Origin: Bordetella parapertussis | Lineage (GTDB): Bacteria; Bacteroidota; Bacteroidia; Chitinophagales; Chitinophagaceae | Length of the DNA: 64,000 bases | NCBI GenBank assembly: GCA_943331005.2 | Contig: CALQJX020000009.1 | Span: 67,093-131,092, forward strand | Direction: 5' to 3' | Part shown: positions 57,501-64,000 of the stretch, one piece after another | Layout of the letters: every line of letters starts with the position of its first letter | Position numbering within the stretch: position 1 is the stretch's first letter | Made by a program: the position numbers and the translations under genes | Notes under the pieces: model-generated | Databases searched by the model: none | Told to the model about the DNA's origin: nothing | Seen by the model: only the letters and a program-made list of their open reading frames with translations

Positions 57501-58720
57501 TCGTTGGCACCCTGTGTGTGCGTATTAGAGAAAGTGATGCCACCGTCTGTGTAAGATGAGCCACCAGCACCGCCGGTCCACACACCGCCGCCACCGCCGT
57601 AGTAGCCACCGCCACCACCGCCAGAGAAGCCCTGCGTGCTACCATTGCCGCCCATGCCTGAAGTACCGTTTGAACCGGCTGTCCAGAATGCATAAGATGC
57701 ACCTGCACCACCTGCGCTCTGAGTACCGCCTCTGGCGCTAGAGAAGCCGTCATTGGCCTCGCCTGCACCACCTGTGAGGCCACCACCTGCACCACCTGTG
57801 CGTGGAGAACCATCAATGCTGCTGCCGCCACCGCCGCCAGCTACTACCTTGCGGGCAGAAAGCGTGGTGTCGCCGATGCGGATATCTGTGGCACCGCCAC
57901 CTGCACCAGCGCAGCCAGAAAAGTAAAAGAATGCATTACCACCGCCATTGTAACCGCCGGCAGCGCCCAAAGGAGAGCCATCGGCACCGGTGCCGCCTAC
58001 ATAGAAGCTAAGCTCAGTACCAGGTATAACAGCCATATTGCCCTGCACACGGCCACCCTTACCTGCGTTTGTAACGCCTGAAAGGTAGTCGTTGCCACCA
58101 GATGCGCCCATGAGATCGAACTTGACGCTGGTAACGTTTGCAGGAACAGTCCATGACTGCCTGTTGCCTGTGAAGTTGAAAATAAGTGTATCGGGTCCAA
58201 CGTTGGTGAGGCCGGTGAACGGCAGCACCACACTTGTAGTACCCTTACAAACTGCAGCGGCAGTACCCAGCGTGAGCGAAGGAGCTGCATTTACAGAGAA
58301 TGAAAGCGTCAATGTAACCGAATCTAAGCCAGAACTTGCTTGAACAACAAAGTTGTCGCCCGTTGCAGTAGGATCTGGTGTGTAGGAAAGACCAGCTGGA
58401 ATAAGCGTACTTGCAGGGCCTGTAGCCGAAGCAGGGAAACCGCTGACACTACCATTTGATGGTGGTACCAATACTGTCCAAGTGATAGTTCCTGGAAAAA
58501 AATATGACACCTTTAAATAATCCCCCAGGTCTATGGGAGCGTTGTTACAGATAGTCTTGCTGTAAGAACTACCATTGTAGAAACTTGGGCCTTGCGCACT
58601 ACTGGATTCAGGCAATAGCACCATCAACAAGCCCGCGAACAGGAACGTCTTCAGGAAACCTTTTCCTTTTGCGCTTTTTTCCCCTCTTTCGATCCTTGGG
58701 TAAAAATTTAATGAACTCAT
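54587..58720 (-). CDS. T9SS-exported protein with glycine-rich and PKD-like domains
   Basis: This 1377 aa protein has an N-terminal export signal (hydrophobic about 24-40, before SSSAQG). An N-terminal beta domain precedes a strongly Gly-rich region (about 190-420; runs of GGGGG, GGAGGS) that resembles the ALK/LTK glycine-rich domain family. About eight PKD-like domains follow, each with a conserved Asn-Cys/TCT strand and SFxWxR or TFEWAR core. The C-terminus is a T9SS type A sorting domain (VFPNPASEVVNIEV to the end). The ATG at 58720 is preferred to 58759 because it sits closer to the signal. It is probably a large surface protein, in an operon with the OmpA/TSP3 gene. Confidence 0.88.
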   Translation of the reverse strand: MSSLNFYPRIERGEKSAKGKGFLKTFLFAGLLMVLLPESSSAQGPSFYNGSSYSKTICNNAPIDLGDYLKVSYFFPGTITWTVLVPPSNGSVSGFPASATGPASTLIPAGLSYTPDPTATGDNFVVQASSGLDSVTLTLSFSVNAAPSLTLGTAAAVCKGTTSVVLPFTGLTNVGPDTLIFNFTGNRQSWTVPANVTSVKFDLMGASGGNDYLSGVTNAGKGGRVQGNMAVIPGTELSFYVGGTGADGSPLGAAGGYNGGGNAFFYFSGCAGAGGGATDIRIGDTTLSARKVVAGGGGGSSIDGSPRTGGAGGGLTGGAGEANDGFSSARGGTQSAGGAGASYAFWTAGSNGTSGMGGNGSTQGFSGGGGGGYYGGGGGVWTGGAGGSSYTDGGITFSNTHTQGANDGNGVAKIYYVNPGTYNLIWDATAFAAGFENAADSALRNDRVNISIPSGAAPGTYHATLTIRNYHGSTTDYCDQSYPVEVTVKPIPTVDAISDIVVCHGAPAPDITFSGPLSGSSYSWVNDNPAIGLVAAGSGHTGSFSPINTTALPVSAQITVTPVSDGCIGADMVFHIVDNPVPTLNSITTPAAICNNTLFSYLPTSLTPGTSFNWSRPLITGIANAAASGAGNPNETLINTTSEPITVSYVYTLGANSCTNVQTVNVVVNPTPVMTSTATPAAVCNGAAFIYTPVTPSTTAVITWTRPVAAGISNLAASGTGVINETLVNTSTTPKTVHYAINLNVGGCSVTEDVAVVINPVMLLTSASTRSICDKALLEYNPTSNISAASLSWSRAAVTGISNPAVTGTGSITETLFDTTAAPVVVNYVYTLAAFGCSVNRTLAVTVKPSPKLTTSLTPASVCTNSLFSYTAASATVGTTFEWARDTVVGITNPTIHVLSGTVSEIIISTADTILNVPYKFTSTASGCANMQIVMVKVNPLPRISNDSGNLAVCDSAVFSYAPTSKTPGATYAWSRAYEAGISNLPATGTGGTPGERLNNTTYISVPVTYVYTVTANGCSNTQNVSVQVRPSPILTSNTAVVCSGAPFTYVPVSYTTGTQFAWSRTNSTGITPANRSGSGNIIDTLAQTTSGIVNVVYDMDLSIFGCINKQKVNLTVNPAPTAATIGTHPGATLCNNANALNFGASIPAPDGYSYSWSATGATVNATGTTGQFALVSFNTPGTATVTLTTRIDATTCTNTSSYTVTVGNNSAIAPEVIYFDGQFICKQTEQTSYQWGYDDAATTDSTVLVGETNQNYANAYPEFGKKNYWVITTKADNCMQKTYYNAPTGVADLNTAAAEMRVFPNPASEVVNIEVSRFVSGKITFDVFNMLGQHVQNATATDNKASIGIAELPAGAYVIDCYSDGVKVAAARFIKN

Positions 58721-58962
58721 ATCAAGATAGTTTATGAAACAATGCCGAAAAATACTCAAAAATTTAAACTATTACTTCTATTCTTCCTATTTTTTTTTAA
58801 ATATACTTTCGGGCAAATGCTATTTTTTTATTAAAATTTCGAAAAAAAACAGCCAACAGTAGCCTGAAAGCCAACAATATGCATGAAAAATAACGAGAAA
58901 ACGAGGCCTCAATTTGAGAAAAATCTCAAATCATTTAAATAAACCATAAATAGCATTAGAAA

Positions 58963-59724
58963 TTACCTGCTTAACAGATCCTTCAGTGCATTTTCGGGGT
59001 ATTCTATCTTTTCGAGGTACAATCCGTGGCCGGGAACGTTGAAAAATGCCTTTGTACAGTTCTGCGCCTCTACAATGCTACGAAAAGCAGCCACTTCTTT
59101 ACTGCCACGGGCTATATGAAGCTGTGTTCCCACCAGGCCGCGCACCATGCCCCGCAAAAACCTGTTGGCCGCAACCACATAATGCAGTTCCTCCCCTACC
59201 CGCTCCCAGCGAGACTGGTAAATAGTGCAAAACATGGTCTTGGACTGAGCATTTCGCTTGGCAAAAGATTCGAACTGATCGTACTCCATGATGGCAGCAG
59301 CCGTTTGGTGCAGGGTATCCTCACAAATGGGGAATGGATAAAATAATGCCCTGTTGACCAGAAAAGGGTCTTTGGCTGCATAGATACGATAGCGATAAGA
59401 ACGAACCACAGCAGCAAAACGCACGTTGAACTCGGGATCATTTGCCCTGTAGACCTTTTTTACGCATACCGAAGATGGCATAATGGCATTGCACTTGTAG
59501 AGGAAATCGGGGCGCAGTTCTTCATCATGATCGAAGTGGTAGAAATTGCTGAGCGCATGTACACCCTCGTCGGTGCGGCTGGCACCAAAAGAAAGTATGG
59601 GTTTCCGCAGTAGTGTACTGAGGGTGTTATTAACCGAAAGTTGCACCGTAGGCGTATTGCCCTGTATCTGCGACCCATGAAAGCAGGTGCCGTCATACAT
59701 CACCTCTAGTACATATCTTGCCAT
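58963..59724 (-). CDS. truA: tRNA pseudouridine(38-40) synthase
   Basis: This 253 aa enzyme converts U38-U40 in the tRNA anticodon stem-loop to pseudouridine. The catalytic Asp lies in ASRTDEGVHAL (about residue 51), and the family strands YVLEVMYDG and FLRGMVRGLVGT are present. The length is normal. It starts 75 nt after the DUF2157 gene on the same strand and is probably expressed with it. Confidence 0.96.
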   Translation of the reverse strand: MARYVLEVMYDGTCFHGSQIQGNTPTVQLSVNNTLSTLLRKPILSFGASRTDEGVHALSNFYHFDHDEELRPDFLYKCNAIMPSSVCVKKVYRANDPEFNVRFAAVVRSYRYRIYAAKDPFLVNRALFYPFPICEDTLHQTAAAIMEYDQFESFAKRNAQSKTMFCTIYQSRWERVGEELHYVVAANRFLRGMVRGLVGTQLHIARGSKEVAAFRSIVEAQNCTKAFFNVPGHGLYLEKIEYPENALKDLLSR

Positions 59725-59799
59725 AAGCGTTGTAGCGAATTAGTTGTGTGCCGGCGGGCCGGTATGTAAAGGCCCTGGCAGTGCAAAGGTAAACGAAGC

Positions 59800-60834
59800 T
59801 TACGAGCGGGGAAGATTTTTTGCTGCCGTCTTGCTTTTCTTCTCGAGCCAGCGGCCTATCAGGCCAAAAGTAACGGCCAGTACCAGGAAGAAGATACCCT
59901 TGTTCATATTGTCCCAGAAATACTCGAAGTAGCGGGTATAGAGATTGATGAGCAGAAAGAGCACACCGAAATCGCGGGCGGTAGTGTCGCCGGTGCGAAT
60001 ACCGAAGAAAAAAGAAAGCGCTGCGGCGATGGCCAGAAAAACTGAGTAAATAACGATCTGCAACTGGCGCGCCTGCTGCCAGCGCTCGAAAGAGCCGAAG
60101 TTGCCAAAAACAGATACAGCCCATAACGAAAGGAAAAATAAGCCCAACCCTATGACGTAAGTGATGCGGTGCGCAAATGATAAACGCTCTATGCGCCTGA
60201 CACCGAAAGAAGCAGCCAGCAACAACGCACTGAATGCCACATAGCGCACCGGATAGTTCATGCCGAGGAACAGATAATTGACATCGAAAGCAGATGTAAA
60301 TGCACCAAACCAGAACGTGAGCGATAGCAGACCACCCAACCATAGCACCGAGGAACTCATAACTGCACCCAGCGACAACAATGCCACAAAGGAAAATGAA
60401 AGCAATGTATTATAGCTTGCATCGGCATGTATGTACTTGCAGCAATAAACCAGACAGGTGAGCACAGAAAGGCCACCTAGTGCCATGTATATCTCGTAGG
60501 CAGCACTGCGTGTATTGCTGCGATTGCGACCGATATACCAGAACCACAATGCCGACAGAACGGCGGTAATACCGGCAATAGCGAGATCGCCCCAGGCAAA
60601 ATAGGCTTTGATCTTTTCAAGTAATTTTTCGCTGAGAATAATAGCACCAAAGGCAAGCAATATGCAGAACAGCGCAATGAAGAAAAAGTACTGCGCTATC
60701 TGCTGCCGGTCGTTCTTGCGAACAGCAACAGAGTCTCTGAGGGTAGCTGCCAATGTGGTATCAAGCAGGCCATCGCGCTGCCACTCGTCTATGGCTGTAT
60801 GCAGGGTTTGCTGTTGTTCTTTGTCTACTTCCAT
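59800..60834 (-). CDS. DUF2157 polytopic membrane protein
   Basis: This 344 aa protein has a soluble N-terminal region (about 1-45, Gln- and Asp-rich, with the WQRDGLLD motif seen in DUF2157) and about nine to ten membrane segments. The C-terminus is basic (KKSKTAAK). Its function is unknown. A second frame on the same strand (59693-60343) is a shadow. The gene lies between an alpha/beta hydrolase and truA, all on the minus strand. Confidence 0.88.
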   Translation of the reverse strand: MEVDKEQQQTLHTAIDEWQRDGLLDTTLAATLRDSVAVRKNDRQQIAQYFFFIALFCILLAFGAIILSEKLLEKIKAYFAWGDLAIAGITAVLSALWFWYIGRNRSNTRSAAYEIYMALGGLSVLTCLVYCCKYIHADASYNTLLSFSFVALLSLGAVMSSSVLWLGGLLSLTFWFGAFTSAFDVNYLFLGMNYPVRYVAFSALLLAASFGVRRIERLSFAHRITYVIGLGLFFLSLWAVSVFGNFGSFERWQQARQLQIVIYSVFLAIAAALSFFFGIRTGDTTARDFGVLFLLINLYTRYFEYFWDNMNKGIFFLVLAVTFGLIGRWLEKKSKTAAKNLPRS

Positions 60835-60934
60835 ATGTGGCCTATTGAAGCCATTGCAATATTACTGAATATTGGCCTAATGGTTGCGGGTATGCACAGG
60901 AGCAAATATGCAGATGGTTATTGCGATATCAACA

Positions 60935-61624
60935 TCAGGGCAGGAAGAAGCGACATGCATAGAAACAAAGCAGCGAAACATCGGCCTGTTCTATGGGGTG
61001 TGCAGTGCCGGGCAGTATGCCGAATTGCGCATTGGGCAGCGCCTTGTAAACAGCAATAGTTTCTTCTATAGAGACCATCTTATCTCTGTCGCCAAGCAGC
61101 AGTAGCGATGGTGTGGTGATGGTAGTAAAGTCGTGAAGGGAAAGTGTGGGCGATGCACCGAGTGCCACCATCATTTCAGTGGTCTTTTGCAGCACTGCTG
61201 CCCAACTGATTGGCGCATGACGGGCGCTGAGTGTGGCAGCAAAAGCGGGTAACTTTTGTGTGATCTTCTCCGGCTGCAGCATCTGTATCTCTCGGGCGGC
61301 TATCTCTTCTGTCCACAGGTATTTAGTGGCCAGGGTTAGGACTTTGTTTATTTTATCGGGATGGTATTTTGCCAGGTACATGGCCACGTAGCCACCCATG
61401 CTATAGCCTAGAATAGATACCTGCGCTAACCCATGCTGCTGCATATAAGCAAGCACATCTGCAGCAAAAAGCGGAATAGAAAAATCAGCAGCAGGCATAG
61501 GCTCGCCGCCATGACCGGAGAAGCTAAAAGTGTGTACCGAAAAATGAGGCGACAATGCGACTGCCAGCGGTTGCAGCTGATCTGCGGCACCTATGGCGCC
61601 ATGAAGCAATAATAGTGTTTCGAT
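60935..61624 (-). CDS. Alpha/beta hydrolase with non-standard start
   Basis: This protein of about 229 aa has the fold's core: the first strand with LLLLHGAIG, the nucleophile elbow GYSMGG, the acid in LLGDRDKMV and the His in GTAHPIE. No ATG lies in frame between the upstream stop and the first strand. The candidates are a TTG at 61607-61609, which would cut off the first strand, and an ATC at 61622-61624, which gives the sequence IETLLLLHGAIG that fits family starts. I use the latter. A single C/G error in the base call would make it ATG. The substrate is not known. Confidence 0.8.
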   Translation of the reverse strand: METLLLLHGAIGAADQLQPLAVALSPHFSVHTFSFSGHGGEPMPAADFSIPLFAADVLAYMQQHGLAQVSILGYSMGGYVAMYLAKYHPDKINKVLTLATKYLWTEEIAAREIQMLQPEKITQKLPAFAATLSARHAPISWAAVLQKTTEMMVALGASPTLSLHDFTTITTPSLLLLGDRDKMVSIEETIAVYKALPNAQFGILPGTAHPIEQADVSLLCFYACRFFLP

Positions 61625-61792
61625 ATGCGGTGATTAGTGACTGCATATTATTTCTTTTTTGGCGAAAAATATAGACCTGATGGCGTAAAATGAGCTGTAG
61701 CTTAAAATAAAATGATGAGTACCAGCATATTTTTTAATGTTCGTTACAAACACCAATTATCATGAGTACTTCTGGTAAAAAAAGTGTAATGG

Positions 61793-62461
61793 CTATCTAT
61801 TGAGCATAACGGAAAAGCCCAATTGCATAGATAACATGGATATGTATTTATTATCAAAAAGTCCTTTGGTTTGATTAATAACAACTTCATTTCGGGGAGA
61901 GAAAATATAGGGTACATACGCCGTACCAATAAAAGGAGAGATCAGGTAATGCCTGTTGGTATTTAAAGAATAGGAAATCCTAAGACCTATCTCAGCACCT
62001 GCTCCTATTGCTACGGAATGTCTGTCGTAGTATCTGTTAGGGACTTTGTTTTGACTCCTTACCAGGGTATAGAATGTGCCTGACATGCAGACATCGGCAT
62101 ACAAACGATTCATTTTAGCAGGAAATCCACAACGAATTATATAGCCAGGCTTTAATAGATGCATGGCAAAAGTGTTAGTAAAACCATCGTTTACGACTGA
62201 GCTACCAATACGTGAATAGGAAATCTGAAAACCTTTCTGGATATTCTTAGCAGTATTATTTATAGAAGAAAATGTAACACTAAGACCATTGCGTAAAAAA
62301 GGTTGCTGAACTTTTAAAAATGTTCTGCTGAAATTATAATTGTACACCAATTCATCTAACTGATCTGATCTGACATTTTCAAAAGCACAACTTACTACCA
62401 AATTCTGCGCGTGGCTAAAATGTGCTAGAAATAGAAAAAATGTGAGTTGTAAGAATCGCAC
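61793..62461 (-). CDS. Small outer-membrane-like protein, GTG start
   Basis: This 222 aa protein has a signal peptide (about 1-18, RFLQLTFFLFLAHFSHA) and a body of alternating strands with aromatic ends, consistent with an 8- to 10-stranded beta-barrel. I do not recognise a family. The GTG start follows the stop codon of the amine oxidase directly (TAA-GTG), so translation is probably coupled and the two proteins may work together. Confidence 0.75.
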   Translation of the reverse strand: MRFLQLTFFLFLAHFSHAQNLVVSCAFENVRSDQLDELVYNYNFSRTFLKVQQPFLRNGLSVTFSSINNTAKNIQKGFQISYSRIGSSVVNDGFTNTFAMHLLKPGYIIRCGFPAKMNRLYADVCMSGTFYTLVRSQNKVPNRYYDRHSVAIGAGAEIGLRISYSLNTNRHYLISPFIGTAYVPYIFSPRNEVVINQTKGLFDNKYISMLSMQLGFSVMLNR

Positions 62462-63796
62462 TTAAATGTTGTTTAGCATTTCCATTACTGCAATATAGCC
62501 TGTCTCTACTGCACCATGAACTGTTTGGTGATGACCATTAGTATTCATTGCTTCACCTGCAAAAAATAATTTATTGTTGACGCTTTGTGCAGCTATAGCT
62601 CTCGCATTACCCATCCCAATTTCAGAATAGCTGTATGCTCCTTTAATGAAGGGACTGGAACTGTAGTCAAAAACCTTAGAGGCAATAAACAATCTTGAAG
62701 CACTACCGTCATAAATGAGGTCTAGTTCCTGCAAAAGTTTGTTTGTAATTGTTTCATGACTTCCAAGTGCAGACAAAGAAGAAGCCTGATCTCCCATAAC
62801 GAAGGCAAGAAGAACATTACTGCTGGTAGACTTACCTATAGCATCATCTATATAAGCGGCACAAACAGTTCCACCGTAAAGATTTTGACGGTAAAATTTT
62901 TCAGAAAATTTAAGGAAAACCTTCATACCCGGCCCCATACCTATACTGGCGAAGGCCTTTGATTTGTTATCAGGCAATGACGGAATAAATTGTATATCAT
63001 CTGACTTAAGAATAGATACAGGCACTGTAATAATTACCTTATCTGCCTCTATATTTTTGCCATCTGCTGTCTTCAAAATAACCTTTTGACCGGAGTAGTC
63101 TATACTGTTTACCTGCGTAGAATATTGAATGTGCGTTAAGATATTACTGGCAATAAAATCGTTTATCAAATCAAAATATGTTCCTTTAAATTTGAAGTCA
63201 TCATCTCCCGAAACCCAGTTTTCTTCGTCTTTGTGGTTGCCGTAGGCTGAAATCAATGATGCTGAAGCTCCCTGGTCTCCAGCAATCGCTTCTATTATAT
63301 TATCATATTCTGCCCCAAATCCTTGCTGATGTGCATATTCTTTATAGCTAATGTCAGGTAATCCATCAGCATCAAAAATAAAAGGGTCAGATGGAAGCTT
63401 ATCTTCCAAACGATTGCCAAACCAGTAACTCATTTCAGAATCGTCTTTGGTGATTTCGACCTTATTGTAGCGCACCAGTTCTCCTACAATACTATTGCTA
63501 CCATGAAGCCATTGTGCACCAGTATCAAGTTCATAATCTGTGAAGCCGGTAAATTTGCCCAAACGGCCGCCATGAGTAACTGATGCTTCAAGGATTGTAA
63601 AATCAATATTCTTTGATTTTAGAATATACCCGGCATAGAGTCCGGCAGCACCTGCACCCACTATTATTACCTTACCCGAATAATTTAGATCATCAAAAAT
63701 TTTATTTTTCCTGCAAGATGAAAATAAAACAGACGGAAGTAGCATACCCCCTAATGAAAGGAATACTGAGTTTTTTAAAAAATCTCTTCTTTTCAT
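62462..63796 (-). CDS. FAD-dependent amine oxidase, Tat-type export signal
   Basis: This 444 aa flavoenzyme has the FAD-binding GAGAAGLYAG motif followed by LEAS (beta-alpha-beta fold), GAQWLHG as in monoamine oxidase-type enzymes, and the C-terminal FAD motif FFAGEAMNTNGHHQTVHGA. The N-terminus (MKRRDFLKNS, hydrophobic stretch, then LFSSC) combines a twin-arginine motif with a possible lipobox, so it is likely exported folded and lipid-anchored. The substrate is unknown. It is coupled to the outer-membrane-like gene downstream. Confidence 0.92.
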   Translation of the reverse strand: MKRRDFLKNSVFLSLGGMLLPSVLFSSCRKNKIFDDLNYSGKVIIVGAGAAGLYAGYILKSKNIDFTILEASVTHGGRLGKFTGFTDYELDTGAQWLHGSNSIVGELVRYNKVEITKDDSEMSYWFGNRLEDKLPSDPFIFDADGLPDISYKEYAHQQGFGAEYDNIIEAIAGDQGASASLISAYGNHKDEENWVSGDDDFKFKGTYFDLINDFIASNILTHIQYSTQVNSIDYSGQKVILKTADGKNIEADKVIITVPVSILKSDDIQFIPSLPDNKSKAFASIGMGPGMKVFLKFSEKFYRQNLYGGTVCAAYIDDAIGKSTSSNVLLAFVMGDQASSLSALGSHETITNKLLQELDLIYDGSASRLFIASKVFDYSSSPFIKGAYSYSEIGMGNARAIAAQSVNNKLFFAGEAMNTNGHHQTVHGAVETGYIAVMEMLNNI

Positions 63797-63969
63797 ATTT
63801 TATCATCTTGGGAAATATGCTAATTCAAACTATGATAATAGTAACAGCAAACTACTAAAAGTTATACAAAACAGAAAATTAAAATGAGTATTGTTTTAAA
63901 GTTTGTAACTGAAAAAGGAGTTGTTATTTTTATTCTGAAATAAATTCGCCTGTAGTAATTGCTGTGACA

Positions 63970-63996
63970 TTTTTTTTTTTTTTTGGGGGGGGGGGG
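63970..63996. other. Homopolymer run at the window end
   Basis: Fifteen T (63970-63984) are followed by twelve G (63985-63996) and AAAT. It looks like a sequencing or assembly artefact at a contig end and should not be read as biology. Confidence 0.75.
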
Positions 63997-64000
63997 AAAT

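Noticed and set aside
59693..60343. 216-codon same-strand frame overlapping the DUF2157 gene
   Set aside because: It is a shadow in another frame of the membrane protein and runs into truA.

Overview
This window comes from a member of the Bacteroidota, most likely of the Chitinophagales/Chitinophagaceae type. The evidence is four kinds of sign: several secreted proteins end in type IX secretion (T9SS) sorting domains, two mapped promoters match the Bacteroidota housekeeping form (TTG-N19-TAnnTTTG), Shine-Dalgarno sequences are weak, and a TonB, OmpA/TSP3, DUF2911 and RicT-like gene set is present. No tRNA, rRNA, insertion sequence or CRISPR array was seen. The right edge ends in a T15-G12 homopolymer, which looks like a contig end.

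Positions 1-24.8 kb (all minus strand) hold a tandem array of one cassette: a sigma-54 promoter, a stand-alone 130-132 aa receiver (REC) gene, a 36-42 nt gap, then a giant Ig-like (BIG2) repeat protein with a signal peptide and T9SS tail, then an intrinsic terminator. Three cassettes are complete (giants of 1797, 2720 and about 2612 aa). A fourth REC gene sits at the left edge with its partner outside the window. The third giant is split by one in-frame TGA inside near-identical 231-bp repeats. Two of the giants carry SUEL-type (rhamnose/galactose-binding) lectin modules nested in PKD-like domains.

Positions 24.9-29.6 kb (plus strand) hold an NtrC-type sigma-54 activator (REC, AAA+ with GAFTGA, Fis HTH) whose stop codon overlaps the start of a soluble hybrid histidine kinase (four PAS, HisKA, HATPase, REC, Hpt). 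All four REC promoters have a -24/-12 element and, 37-57 bp further upstream, a pair of TTCC-type boxes spaced 19-20 bp. I infer a local regulon: kinase to activator to sigma-54 promoters of the REC-adhesin cassettes, with the small RECs as possible phosphoryl sinks or feedback elements.

Positions 29.6-46.4 kb (minus strand) hold a MacB/FtsX-like permease, a T9SS-exported protein, an isolated atpG, and a 4170 aa giant with 44 Ig-like repeats that uses a housekeeping-type promoter instead of sigma-54. A candidate small RNA lies in the divergent region beyond it.

Positions 47-64 kb hold mostly ordinary genes: DUF2911, a RicT/PSP1 protein, an MBL-fold hydrolase, TonB, an OmpA/TSP3 protein downstream of a PKD/glycine-rich T9SS protein, truA with a DUF2157 membrane protein and an alpha/beta hydrolase, and a flavin amine oxidase coupled to a small outer-membrane-like protein. 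A three-copy 101-bp hairpin repeat lies between tonB and the OmpA gene.
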